From assembly GCF_001886735.1 (NCBI RefSeq), contig NZ_CP018076.1, forward strand, positions 3,162,001 to 3,226,000: a stretch of DNA of 64,000 bases. The letters run 5' to 3'. The stretch is from Sulfitobacter alexandrii. Lineage in GTDB: Bacteria > Pseudomonadota > Alphaproteobacteria > Rhodobacterales > Rhodobacteraceae. Both the position numbers and the translations under genes were made by a program. The notes under the pieces were generated by a model. It saw nothing but the letters and a program-made list of their open reading frames with translations, did no database searches and was not told the DNA's origin. Position 1 is the stretch's first letter. Each line of letters opens with the position of its first letter. This document shows positions 27,387 through 37,398 of the stretch, one piece after another.

Positions 27387-28886
27387 TCAGTTGTCCGTGG
27401 CCGGGGCGGCCTCGGCGGGCGCGTCGTCGCTCGGCGGCGTCTCGGCGTCCGTCTGCTCTGCCGCGGTCGCGGTTTCGGATGCGGCCTCGCCGGTGGTGGC
27501 GTCGGTCAGGGCGCCGTTGTCCCAGTCGCCGCTCGCTTCCTCCCCGCTGGCATAGCGCATGGTGCCGGTGCCCTGTCGCTTGCCCGCCTTGAAGGTGCCC
27601 TCGTAGACGTCGCCGTTGGCATAGGTCGCGATGCCCTGCCCCTCGATCTCGCCCCCGGTCCATTCGCCATCGTAGACAAAGCCGTTGGCCATGGTGATCT
27701 TGCCGCGGCCATGCCGCTTGCCGTCCTGGAAATTGCCTTCGTAGACGGTCCCGTCCGGGTAGGTCGCGGTGCCCATGCCGTGGCGCTGGCCGTCTTTCCA
27801 CATCCCCTCGTAGCGGTAGCCGTCAGCGTAGGTCATGACGCCTTGCCCGTCATTGCGCGCGTTGGAAAACCCGCCTTCGTAGACGACACCGTTGGGATAG
27901 GTCGCGCGGCCCTCGCCCTCGATCACGCCGGCCTCCCATGCGCCTTCGTAGGTGGAACCGTCTGGATAGGTGATCTTGCCCTGGCCATCCGCCAGATCGT
28001 CGCGGAACTCCCCCACGTAGACCGATCCGTCGGGGTATGTGACCTGCCCTTCCCCCGAGATCTGGCCGTCCACCCATGAGCCCGTGTAGACGTAGCCATC
28101 CGCCCCCGTGAAGGTGCCCTGCCCGTGGCGGCGATCATCCTTGAAGCTGCCGACGTAGGTATCGCCGTTGGCGTAGGTCACCTTGCCCTCGCCCTCGCGC
28201 CGACCGGCCACGAGATTGCCCTCGTAGACGTCGCCGTTCGGCTGCGTGAGCGTCCCGGTGCCCTCGATCTGACCGTCCTGCCAAAGACCGACGTAGACGA
28301 GGCCGTCCGGCATCGTCAGCGTGCCTTCGCCGTTCCGTTTGCCCGCCTCGATCGCGCCCTCGTAGACGGCGCCATCGGGATAGGTGATCGTCCCGGTGCC
28401 CTGCTTGACCCCGTCGATCCAGTCGCCCTTGTACTCGTAGCCGCCGGGGCTTTGCATCACGCCCTTGCCGTGGTGCTTGGCATTGCGGAAGCCGCCTTCG
28501 TAGCGGACACCGTTCGCATAGATCGCGACACCCTGCCCCATGATCGCACCGGCTTCCCAGTCGCCCTCGTAGGTGCCGCCGTCCGCAAAGGTGATCTTGC
28601 CGAAGCCGTCCGGCTTGCCCTTTGAGAAATTGCCCTCGTAAACCGATCCGTTGGGAAAGCGCGCGGTGCCCTCGCCCTTGATTTCGCCGTCTTCCCAGTT
28701 GCCTTCGTACTGGTAGCCGTTGGGCAGCGTGTAGGTGCCCTGCCCATGTTGCAGCCCGCCGCGGAATGTCCCTTCGTAAACGCCCCCGTCGTCGTATTGC
28801 TTGGTCAGAACCTGCCCGTCCTGCGCCCAGACGGGCGCGGCGCACAGCGAAAGACACAAGATCAGTGAACGAAAGGACATCGGCAT
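27387..28886 (-). CDS. Secreted MORN-repeat protein (18 full repeats)
   Basis: A 499-aa protein. Residues 1-21 form a Sec signal peptide (SLILCLSLCAAPVWA). Residues 36-449 are 18 uninterrupted 23-residue MORN repeats of the type VYEGxFxxGxxxGxGxxxxxxG, a nineteenth unit is degenerate, and residues 460-499 are an acidic Ala/Thr/Asp tail. MORN arrays form elongated beta-hairpin rods that bind lipids or proteins; in bacteria their roles are mostly unknown, and here the location is periplasmic or extracellular. The start may be 28886 or 28880. Repeats 1-9 and 10-18 correspond unit by unit, a block duplication. Confidence 0.9.
   Translation of the reverse strand: MPMSFRSLILCLSLCAAPVWAQDGQVLTKQYDDGGVYEGTFRGGLQHGQGTYTLPNGYQYEGNWEDGEIKGEGTARFPNGSVYEGNFSKGKPDGFGKITFADGGTYEGDWEAGAIMGQGVAIYANGVRYEGGFRNAKHHGKGVMQSPGGYEYKGDWIDGVKQGTGTITYPDGAVYEGAIEAGKRNGEGTLTMPDGLVYVGLWQDGQIEGTGTLTQPNGDVYEGNLVAGRREGEGKVTYANGDTYVGSFKDDRRHGQGTFTGADGYVYTGSWVDGQISGEGQVTYPDGSVYVGEFRDDLADGQGKITYPDGSTYEGAWEAGVIEGEGRATYPNGVVYEGGFSNARNDGQGVMTYADGYRYEGMWKDGQRHGMGTATYPDGTVYEGNFQDGKRHGRGKITMANGFVYDGEWTGGEIEGQGIATYANGDVYEGTFKAGKRQGTGTMRYASGEEASGDWDNGALTDATTGEAASETATAAEQTDAETPPSDDAPAEAAPATDN
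27540..28781 (-). repeat. Tandem MORN coding repeats, two blocks of nine 69-bp units
   Basis: Eighteen 69-bp units encode residues 36-449. Block one (units 1-9) covers 28781-28161 and block two (units 10-18) covers 28160-27540. Corresponding units at distance nine are more alike than neighbours: unit 4 and unit 13 share 16 of 23 residues, units 5 and 14 share 13, while units 4 and 5 share about 7 (hand counts). Confidence 0.85.
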
Positions 28887-29081
28887 ACCTGTCTGATTGC
28901 ATCGCGGTCAAAGCGGGATCGTTGGCAAGCCTAAGCAATGGGGGTAGGAGGGGCAATCGTCTTTTGTGCCGGCACCGCCGCGTCGGCGGTTTCACCGCGA
29001 CCCGCCCGCGAGGTCCTTTGGGCTTTTCCCCCCGGCCCGATCTGCTACATCCGGAACGGAACAAACCGCAAAGGCATGCAC

Positions 29082-30740
29082 ATGGCAGACCGTTTCCGCA
29101 TCACCCTTGGCCAGCTGAACCCCACGGTCGGCGACCTTGCCGGCAACGCCGCACTGGCGGCACAGGCATGGTCGGAAGGCAAGGCAGCCAACGCGGACCT
29201 CGTCGCCCTGCCCGAGATGTTCATCGCCGGCTACAATGCCCAGGACCTGGTGATGAAGCGGGCCTTCCAGCTCGACGTGATGACCCATGTCGAACGGCTG
29301 GCGAAGGAGTGCGCGGACGGACCGGCGCTGGCCATCGGCGCCCCCTGGGCCGAGGGGGCGGAGCTTTTCAACGCCTACCTGATCCTGAAGAACGGCAAGA
29401 TCGCCAGCCGCGTGCTCAAGCACAACCTGCCGAACGAGACCGTCTTCGACGAGGTGCGCGTGTTCGATTCAGGCCCGCTGGGTGGCCCCTACGCCGTGGG
29501 CAACACGCGGGTCGGCAGCCCCATCTGCGAGGACGCGTGGCATCCCGAAGTCTCTGAAACGCTGGCAGAGACCGGGGCCGAATTCCTGCTGGTGCCGAAC
29601 GGATCGCCCTACTATCGCGGCAAGCTCGACACCAGGATGAACATGATGGTCGCGCGGGTGATCGAGACCGGTCTGCCGCTGATCTACCTGAACATGGTGG
29701 GCGGGCAGGACGATCAGGTGTTCGACGGCGCGTCCTTCGCGCTGAACCCGGGCGGCAAGCTCGCGATGCAGATGCCCGCCTTCGACGCACAGGTGCACCA
29801 CGTCGACCTTGAACGGGGGCCGGACGGATGGCGCGTTCTGGAACAACCGCTCGCCTCCCTGCCCGACGCCTGGGAACAGGACTACCGGGTCATGGTGCAG
29901 GCGCTGCGCGACTACATGGGAAAGACAGGCTTCAAGAAGGTCTTGCTGGGATTGTCGGGGGGAATCGACTCGGCGATCGTTGCGACGATCGCCGTCGATG
30001 CGCTCGGGGCCGAGAACGTTCGCTGTGTCATGCTGCCGTCGGAGTACACGTCACAGGCCTCTCTCGACGATGCCGAAGCCGTGGCCAAGGCGCTCGGGTG
30101 CCGCTACGACTACGTCCCGATCAAGGAGGGACGACAGGCCATCACGAACACCCTCGCCCCCCTGTTCGAGGGCCGCGATCCGGACCTGACAGAGGAAAAC
30201 ATACAGTCCCGCCTGCGCGGTCTGCTGCTGATGGCGCTGTCCAACAAGTTCGGCGAGATGCTGCTGACCACCGGCAACAAGTCCGAGGTCGCGGTGGGCT
30301 ATGCCACGATCTACGGCGACATGGCGGGCGGCTACAATCCGATCAAGGATCTCTACAAGACACGCGTGTTCGAGACATGCCGCTGGCGCAACGCCAACCA
30401 CCGCGACTGGATGATGGGCCCGGAAGGGGCCGTCATCCCCGAGAGCATCATCACCAAGCCGCCAAGCGCCGAGTTGCGCGAGGACCAGAAGGACAGCGAC
30501 AGCCTGCCCGACTACCCCGAACTGGACGCGATCCTGAACATCCTCGTGGACCAGGACGGTTCGGTCGCCGACTGCGTGGCGGCGGGTTTCGAACGCGAGG
30601 TCGCGAAGAAGGTCGAGCACCTGATCTACATCAGCGAATACAAGCGGTTCCAGTCCGCGCCCGGCCCGCGCCTGACAAAAGGGGCGTTTTGGCTCGACCG
30701 GCGCTATCCGATCGTGAACCGCTGGCGCGACCCCTCCTGA
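29082..30740 (+). CDS. nadE: NAD+ synthase, glutamine-hydrolysing
   Basis: A 552-aa two-domain enzyme that makes NAD+ from deamido-NAD+, ATP and glutamine. The N-terminal nitrilase-type glutaminase carries the triad Glu in ALPEMFIAGYN, Lys in LKHNLPNETVFDE and Cys in SPICEDAWHPE. The C-terminal synthetase domain has the P-loop LSGGIDSAIVA near residue 290 and NKSEVAVGY. Length fits the glutamine-dependent class. ATG 29082 is preferred (AAAGG at 9 nt); ATG 29076 two codons earlier is also possible. Confidence 0.96.
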   Translation: MADRFRITLGQLNPTVGDLAGNAALAAQAWSEGKAANADLVALPEMFIAGYNAQDLVMKRAFQLDVMTHVERLAKECADGPALAIGAPWAEGAELFNAYLILKNGKIASRVLKHNLPNETVFDEVRVFDSGPLGGPYAVGNTRVGSPICEDAWHPEVSETLAETGAEFLLVPNGSPYYRGKLDTRMNMMVARVIETGLPLIYLNMVGGQDDQVFDGASFALNPGGKLAMQMPAFDAQVHHVDLERGPDGWRVLEQPLASLPDAWEQDYRVMVQALRDYMGKTGFKKVLLGLSGGIDSAIVATIAVDALGAENVRCVMLPSEYTSQASLDDAEAVAKALGCRYDYVPIKEGRQAITNTLAPLFEGRDPDLTEENIQSRLRGLLLMALSNKFGEMLLTTGNKSEVAVGYATIYGDMAGGYNPIKDLYKTRVFETCRWRNANHRDWMMGPEGAVIPESIITKPPSAELREDQKDSDSLPDYPELDAILNILVDQDGSVADCVAAGFEREVAKKVEHLIYISEYKRFQSAPGPRLTKGAFWLDRRYPIVNRWRDPS

Positions 30741-30752
30741 CCCCGAAGGACG

Positions 30753-31148
30753 TCAGTACTGCCAAGGCGCCACGGAGGCGATTTCGTCGTCGGACCAGCC
30801 GAAGTGATGCGCGAACTCGTGGATCGTGACATGCGCGATCAGGTCGTCGATCTCGACATCGCCCCGCGCCCGCCATTCGTGCAGAATGGGCTCGCGGAAC
30901 AGCCAGACGGTGTCGGGTTCATGGGCCATGTCCATCACCGATTTATGCGTCATCGGAATGCCTTCGTAGAGCCCGGTCAGCCCGGTAGGCTCCGGTATCT
31001 CAAGTGACGCCAGCATCTCGTCCGTGGGCCAGTCGGTCACACGCAGCAGCACGTCGCGCGCCGCGCTCCGGAACGGGGGCGGAAAGTCTTCGACAGTGCG
31101 GCGTGCAATGTCCTCGAAACGGTCGAGATCGGGAATGTCAGCGGTCAT
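30753..31148 (-). CDS. Minimal metallopeptidase-like protein (zincin)
   Basis: A 131-aa protein of the short zincin family (PF06262 type) with HEFAHHFGWSDDE near residue 115, the HExxH metal motif plus a downstream acidic ligand. The remainder is a compact alpha/beta fold without signal peptide. The start ATG at 31148 gives the family N-terminus; the ribosome site is weak. It is convergent with nadE. Proteolytic activity has not been shown for most members. Confidence 0.85.
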   Translation of the reverse strand: MTADIPDLDRFEDIARRTVEDFPPPFRSAARDVLLRVTDWPTDEMLASLEIPEPTGLTGLYEGIPMTHKSVMDMAHEPDTVWLFREPILHEWRARGDVEIDDLIAHVTIHEFAHHFGWSDDEIASVAPWQY

Positions 31149-31292
31149 GATCGCAGATATGGGCCGCAGGCGCGTGAAGTAAAAGGCCCGCGGCCCCTTC
31201 TGCAAATTATCACAGGGGGTGTGCGTTGCCGAGCGGAACGAACTGGTCTCTGTGTCATTTTACATTCGTATGTCCAATCCAAGGAGCACCTC

Positions 31293-31883
31293 ATGAGCAC
31301 CCCCAAGATCGCCGTCATTTTCTATACCACCTACGGCACCAACCATCAGATCGCGCTGGCCGCCAAGGAAGCCGCCGAAGCCGCCGGGGCCGAAGTGCGC
31401 CTGCGCCGCGCCGCCGAAACGGCACCGCAATCGGTCATCGACGGGCAGGAGGCCTGGAAGAACCAGGTGGAAAAGATGCAGGACATTCCCGAAGTCTCGC
31501 ACGATGACATGACCTGGGCCGACGGATACTTCTTTTCCTTCCCCACGCGCTACGGCAACCTGCCCAGCCAGATGGCCGCATTCATCGACACGCTTGGCCC
31601 GCTCTGGCAGGAAGGCAAGCTGGTGAACAAGACGATCACCGCGACAACGTCCGCCCAGACAAACCACGGCGGTCGCGAAGGCACGATCCAGAACCTCTAC
31701 AAGTCCGCGATGCACTGGGGCAACATCATCGTCGCACCGGGATACGCCGACGAGGTCAAGTTCGAGGACGGCAACCCCTACGGCTACTCCGGTACAGCGG
31801 GCAAGTTCGACGATCTGGGCCAGAAAGCCGTCGGCTTCCAGGCGCGCCGTCTGGTCGAGATCACCGGCAAGCTGATCGACTGA
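31293..31883 (+). CDS. wrbA: NAD(P)H:quinone oxidoreductase, WrbA type
   Basis: A 196-aa flavodoxin-fold enzyme that reduces quinones by two electrons. FMN phosphate site FYTTYGTNHQIA lies near residue 10, followed by FFSFPTRYGNLPSQM and TTSAQTNHGGRE. AAGGAG stands 8 nt before the ATG. Monocistronic, closed by a strong terminator. Confidence 0.94.
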   Translation: MSTPKIAVIFYTTYGTNHQIALAAKEAAEAAGAEVRLRRAAETAPQSVIDGQEAWKNQVEKMQDIPEVSHDDMTWADGYFFSFPTRYGNLPSQMAAFIDTLGPLWQEGKLVNKTITATTSAQTNHGGREGTIQNLYKSAMHWGNIIVAPGYADEVKFEDGNPYGYSGTAGKFDDLGQKAVGFQARRLVEITGKLID

Positions 31884-31894
31884 AGCAGTTTCCG

Positions 31895-31923
31895 GGGCCG
31901 CCCTTCACCGGGCGGCCCTTTTT
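31895..31923 (+). terminator. Intrinsic terminator after wrbA
   Basis: Perfect 9-bp stem GGGCCGCCC / GGGCGGCCC, 6-nt loop, then TTTTT. It begins 12 nt after the wrbA stop. Confidence 0.93.
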
Positions 31924-31980
31924 CAGCGTGCAACGGGCTTGTGAATTGAACACCGCAGGCTTCCGTGCCTAGGGTGAGCC

Positions 31981-32784
31981 ATGCGCATCCTTGCTCTCCT
32001 GCTCGCCATCATGTTGGGAACGCCCGCCCTGTCCTGCGGTGCGGATACCGACTGTGTCGTGGGTGACCGCATCTACCGCATCTCGATGCCCGAAGGCCAC
32101 GACGGCCAGACGCCGGTGGGCGCGCTGGTGTGGTCGCATGGCTACCGCGGGTCCGCCGCCGGGGCCATGCGCAACGGCAGCCTCAGACGCATGCTGTCCG
32201 ACGCGGGCCTCGCGCTGATCGCGGCCCAAGGGGTCGATGGGACGTGGGATCTGCCGCATGGCCCGCGCACGTTCGACAGTACCGGCGCCGCCGAATTCGC
32301 CTATTTCGATGCCGTGATCGCCGACGCGCAAGACCGGTTCGCCATCGATCCCGACCGGATCGTTGCCGCCGGCTTTTCCGCGGGAGGGATGATGGTCTGG
32401 AACCTTGCCTGCAGCCATCCGGCCGCCTTCGCCGGTTTCATCCCCATGTCCGGGACATTCTGGCTGGAACCGCCCGAAACCTGCCAGACGCCTGTTTCCT
32501 CCATCATCCACATTCACGGCGACGCGGACAAGACAGTTCCGCTGGACGGCCGCGCGATCGGAGAGACCCGGCAGGGCAAGGTGGCGGATGCGCTGGCGCT
32601 CTACCGGGAGTTCGGCGATTTCGGCATGGCGATGGCCGTCAGCTACGAAGACCTGACCTGCGACATCCGATTGGCCCCGTCGGGCGACGTGCTGGATTTC
32701 TGCCTGTTCCCCGGCGGTCATTCCTTCCGCACGGAGCATCTGCGCTACGGCATCGAACGCCTCAGGGCCGCCGGCCAGCTTTAG
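31981..32784 (+). CDS. Secreted alpha/beta-hydrolase, PHB-depolymerase/LpqC type
   Basis: A 267-aa esterase with a Sec signal peptide (MRILALLLAIMLGTPALS, cysteine follows so a lipoprotein is conceivable). Nucleophile elbow AAGFSAGGMMVW is near residue 125, Asp region HIHGDADKTVPLDG near 180 and a C-terminal His in FPGGHSFRTEHL. Members cleave poly-3-hydroxybutyrate oligomers or feruloyl esters; the substrate here is not determined. Convergent with the photolyase gene, 9 bp apart. Confidence 0.88.
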   Translation: MRILALLLAIMLGTPALSCGADTDCVVGDRIYRISMPEGHDGQTPVGALVWSHGYRGSAAGAMRNGSLRRMLSDAGLALIAAQGVDGTWDLPHGPRTFDSTGAAEFAYFDAVIADAQDRFAIDPDRIVAAGFSAGGMMVWNLACSHPAAFAGFIPMSGTFWLEPPETCQTPVSSIIHIHGDADKTVPLDGRAIGETRQGKVADALALYREFGDFGMAMAVSYEDLTCDIRLAPSGDVLDFCLFPGGHSFRTEHLRYGIERLRAAGQL

Positions 32785-32793
32785 CGGGCCTGC

Positions 32794-34323
32794 TCAGACC
32801 GTTTCGCCGGCATCCAGCCGTTTCAGCCAGACCTCGGCCTCATCCAGCACCGTCTTGCGCCGATCTTCATCCATGCGGTCCCACGTGCGGTACATGTTGC
32901 CCATGCGGCCGTTTTCCTCGAACCGGTCGCGGTGCCGGTCAAGGAAATGCCAGTACAGCAGGTTGAAAGGACAGGCGTTTTCGCCGGTCTTGTCCTTGAC
33001 GCTGTACGCGCAGCCCTTGCAGTAGTCTGACATGCGGTCGATGTAGTTGCCCGACGACACATAGGGCTTCGAGCCGACCACGCCGCCATCCGCGAACTGG
33101 CTCATCCCGATGACATTGGCCGACATCACCCATTCAAAGGCGTCGATGTAGCTGGCCATGTACCACGCCTGAAGCTCTTGCGGGTCCAGCCCGGAAAGCA
33201 GGGCAAAGTTGCCCGTCACCATCAGCCGCTGGATGTGGTGGGCGTAGCCGTGTTCGCGCGTCTGGGAGACCGCCTGCGACACGCAGTTCATCCGTGTCTC
33301 GCCGCCCCAGAAAAACGCCGGCAGCGCCCTGTCGTGGCCCAGCGCGTTGCGTTGCGCGTACTCCGGCCCTTCGAGGAAATAGATGCCGCGGATGTATTCA
33401 CGCCAGCCGATGATCTGACGGATGAAGCCTTCGGCCGCGTTGATCGGCACGTCGCCCGCCTTCCATGCGTCCTCAACCGCGCGGCAGACCTCCACGGGAT
33501 CGAGCAGGCCGATATTGATGTAGGGCGACAGGATCGAATGATAGAGCCACGCCTGCCCTTCCATCATGGCATCCTGGTAATCCCCGAAACGGGGAAGGGC
33601 GTGCTTGACGAAGTGCGACAGTGCCCGGCGCGCCTGCCCCTGGTCGGTGGCATAGTGAAAGGGCCGCAGGTCGCCGAAGCGGTCGCCGAAACGGGCCTCG
33701 ACCAGATCGAGCACCTCTTCGACGGTCTCGTCGGGCGTGAACTGCATCGGGCCCGACGCGTCCACCTCGTCGGGGGCGGGCTTGCGATTGTCGTGGTCGT
33801 AATTCCACTTGTCCCCGGCGGGGTCGTCGCCGTCCATCATCAGCCCCGTCTTGCGCCGCATGTCGCGATAGAAATACTCCATCCGCAGTGCCTTGCGGTC
33901 CTTTGCCCAGCTCTCGAACTCGGCATGGCTGGCGATAAACCGATCGTCGGAAAGGATGCGGGTCTTGATCGGCGCATGGCGCAGCTTGTCGATCAGCCGC
34001 CATTCGCCCGGTTCGGTCACGAGAACCTCCTCCGCCCCGGTTTCCTCTGCCCGGCGCAGCAATTCTCCGACGATGCTGCCCGCGTTTTCGGTGTCGTCCA
34101 ACTGGGTGTAGCGGACGGTCCAGCCGTCCTTCTCGAGCGCCGCGCCGAACTTGCGCATCGCGGCGAAGATCAGGGCGATCTTCTTGGGGTGATGGTCGAC
34201 GTAATCGGTCTCCTCCGCGACCTCGGCCATCACCACGATGTCCTCCGACTTGTCCGCCTCGCGCAAGGCGCTCAGGGTGTCGGACAACTGGTCGCCCAGC
34301 ACGAGAACCAGCCGTTTCACCAT
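32794..34323 (-). CDS. FeS-type bacterial cryptochrome / (6-4) photolyase (CryB/PhrB group)
   Basis: A 509-aa flavoprotein of the FeS-BCP family, which binds FAD, a lumazine-type antenna and one [4Fe-4S] cluster; characterised members repair (6-4) photoproducts. The N-terminal domain begins RLVLVLGDQLS. Four candidate cluster cysteines occur in MNCVSQAVSQT, YCKGCAYSVKD and ENACPFNLLYW. The FAD region YMASYIDAFEWVM is present. The ATG overlaps the SDR gene stop by 7 nt. Photolyase activity versus light-sensing cannot be told apart by sequence alone. Confidence 0.93.
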   Translation of the reverse strand: MVKRLVLVLGDQLSDTLSALREADKSEDIVVMAEVAEETDYVDHHPKKIALIFAAMRKFGAALEKDGWTVRYTQLDDTENAGSIVGELLRRAEETGAEEVLVTEPGEWRLIDKLRHAPIKTRILSDDRFIASHAEFESWAKDRKALRMEYFYRDMRRKTGLMMDGDDPAGDKWNYDHDNRKPAPDEVDASGPMQFTPDETVEEVLDLVEARFGDRFGDLRPFHYATDQGQARRALSHFVKHALPRFGDYQDAMMEGQAWLYHSILSPYINIGLLDPVEVCRAVEDAWKAGDVPINAAEGFIRQIIGWREYIRGIYFLEGPEYAQRNALGHDRALPAFFWGGETRMNCVSQAVSQTREHGYAHHIQRLMVTGNFALLSGLDPQELQAWYMASYIDAFEWVMSANVIGMSQFADGGVVGSKPYVSSGNYIDRMSDYCKGCAYSVKDKTGENACPFNLLYWHFLDRHRDRFEENGRMGNMYRTWDRMDEDRRKTVLDEAEVWLKRLDAGETV

Positions 34324-34982
34324 GCCACCACCTTTCCCGCATAGTCGAAGAACCCGCCGCTGTCTTCGACCTTCAGTCCGTCCATGACAGCCAGCAGATT
34401 CCCTGCGGCCTCGTCGGGCGCCACCGCGGGATGGCGGCCCAGGTATTTCTCGGTAAAGGGCGTGGCCACCGTACCGGGGTGCAGGGCAACGCAGACCGCT
34501 TTCTTGTGCGTCCGGGCCAGTTCGATCGCGGCGGTATGGACAATCTGGTTCACCGCCGCCTTGGCGCTGCGATAGCTTATCCAGCCACCGATCCGGTTGT
34601 CTCCGATGGACCCGACCCGTGCGGACAGTACCGCCACGACGCTGCGGCTCTCACGCGGCAGAAGATCCTGCACATGCGCAAGGACCAGCGCCGGGCCGAC
34701 CGCGTTCAGCGCGAACTGGTCCAGCATCGCCTTCTGCCGTATCGCGCGGATCGTCTTCTCCGGCTCCGCGCCGTCGATCTCCAGTGCACCGGTGGCGACG
34801 ATCACCGCGTCGAAGGGACCGTCAAGCGCCCCGAGATGATCGGCCACCGAAGCCTCGTCGGTGATGTCGAATCCGTCGCGCGAACGCGACAACCCCGTCA
34901 CCTCGACGTCGCGTTCGGCGCAGGCCCCTGCCAGCGCCGAGCCGATCCCGCCCGACGCACCGATGATCAAAACCCTTTTCAT
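34317..34982 (-). CDS. Short-chain dehydrogenase, CsgA-like
   Basis: A 221-aa Rossmann oxidoreductase. Cofactor loop GASGGIGSALAG is at residues 8-19, the catalytic Ser is in VLSARVGS, and Tyr-Lys in SYRSAKAAVNQ (YxxxK intact). The short C-terminus and HPGTVATPFTEK resemble C-factor-type SDRs. It overlaps the photolyase start by 7 nt, so the two are cotranscribed. NADP preference is suggested by the basic residues after strand two (SRSRDG), as inference. Confidence 0.9.
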   Translation of the reverse strand: MKRVLIIGASGGIGSALAGACAERDVEVTGLSRSRDGFDITDEASVADHLGALDGPFDAVIVATGALEIDGAEPEKTIRAIRQKAMLDQFALNAVGPALVLAHVQDLLPRESRSVVAVLSARVGSIGDNRIGGWISYRSAKAAVNQIVHTAAIELARTHKKAVCVALHPGTVATPFTEKYLGRHPAVAPDEAAGNLLAVMDGLKVEDSGGFFDYAGKVVAW

Positions 34983-35096
34983 CCACGGCAAGCTAGCCGC
35001 GTTGCCCCCGCGCTTCAACGGCTTGGCCTGTCCAAACGACCGCGAAGGCAAGATTGCCCCCTTTCCATTTGAAAATCGGGGCGTATAAATGGCGGC

Positions 35097-35183
35097 ATGA
35101 CACACGCCGCCGAAATAAATTTCCTGCCGCGCCCCCGCGCGACGCTGCTGCGTGACAACCTGCTGCTGCTAATCCGCCTCTGA
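35097..35183 (+). CDS. leuL: Leucine-rich leader peptide (leuL)
   Basis: A 28-codon ORF in the 276-bp region before leuA. Eight of its residues are leucine and it ends in the run NLLLLIRL, as expected for an attenuation leader whose ribosome stalls when Leu-tRNA is scarce. A perfect 10-bp hairpin overlaps its last codons. Assigned from composition and position; no homology search was possible. Confidence 0.82.
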   Translation: MTHAAEINFLPRPRATLLRDNLLLLIRL

Positions 35184-35226
35184 GCGTGCCATCCGGCGCG
35201 TCCGCTCAGAGGGTTGGTCACGCGCC
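35177..35226 (+). promoter_or_regulatory. Candidate leuA attenuator hairpins
   Basis: Stem A is CCTCTGAGCG (35177-35186) with CGCTCAGAGG (35203-35212), overlapping the leader stop codon. Stem B is GGCGCGT (35195-35201) with ACGCGCC (35220-35226), which is interleaved with stem A, so both cannot form simply together. A stalled ribosome on the leucine codons would cover the 5' arm of stem A. No U-run follows, so control may act on leuA translation or through another terminator form. Confidence 0.55.
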
Positions 35227-35258
35227 ACGGATTTACAGTAGAACAGAGAGAACCCGAC

Positions 35259-36824
<1,566 letters not shown>

Positions 36825-36849
36825 CCGGCACGACAGGTCACGGCAGGCA

Positions 36850-36880
36850 GGCCCCCGGCATCACTCCGGGGGCCTTCTTC
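36850..36880 (+). terminator. Terminator after leuA
   Basis: Stem GGCCCCCGG / CCGGGGGCC, 7-nt loop, followed by TTCTTCGTT. It sits between the convergent leuA and acyl-CoA dehydrogenase-domain genes and may serve both directions. Confidence 0.8.
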
Positions 36881-36882
36881 GT

Positions 36883-37398
36883 TCAGATGGCCGACAGGAA
36901 AAGCGCGGCGCGGTCCCGTGGCAGGTGCAGCCCCTGCATCAACGCCTCATCCAGGTCGGCACGGGTCGCCTCCCCTTGCGCCAGCAGCCGGCGGCATTCC
37001 GCGGCCAGCGCGTCATGCATCGCCTCGACCAGGGCCGCATCGTCGAGCTCGGACCGAGCCACCTTGGCAAACCACGCTTCCTCGAGGATCAGATCCTCGA
37101 TCAGCGGGTCGATGACCGCGCCACCCCCGCCGGGATACCGGTAGAAGCCGACGCCCCCGCCCTTGCCCAGACGCCCTTCGGCCACCATGCGCGGCAGGAT
37201 CGGAACGACGCGCTCGGGCCCGCGCGCCAGCACCTTGTCCAGCCCCAGCAGGTCCTGCGCCTCGCAGGGGCCCATCTCGTGGCCCCAGTCGGTCAGGGCC
37301 TCGTCCAGTTCCCAGGGGTTCGTGTGCCGAAACAGCAGGTCTTCGCCCCGTCGCCAGAACACGTCCTGCAAGCCTGCGGTCAGTGTTGCCCGGCTCAT
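36883..37398 (-). CDS. Stand-alone 3-hydroxyacyl-CoA dehydrogenase C-terminal domain protein
   Basis: A 171-aa protein matching the 3HCDH C-terminal (dimerisation/substrate) domain twice: NPWELDEALTDWGHEMGPCE near residue 27 and LGKGGGVGFYRYPGGG near 78. The NAD-binding Rossmann domain (GxGxxG) is absent, so it is not a complete dehydrogenase. Its ATG overlaps the boxR stop (ATGA), tying it to the benzoate cassette. It may be a substrate-binding or structural partner of another protein; the function is unknown. Confidence 0.8.
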   Translation of the reverse strand: MSRATLTAGLQDVFWRRGEDLLFRHTNPWELDEALTDWGHEMGPCEAQDLLGLDKVLARGPERVVPILPRMVAEGRLGKGGGVGFYRYPGGGGAVIDPLIEDLILEEAWFAKVARSELDDAALVEAMHDALAAECRRLLAQGEATRADLDEALMQGLHLPRDRAALFLSAI

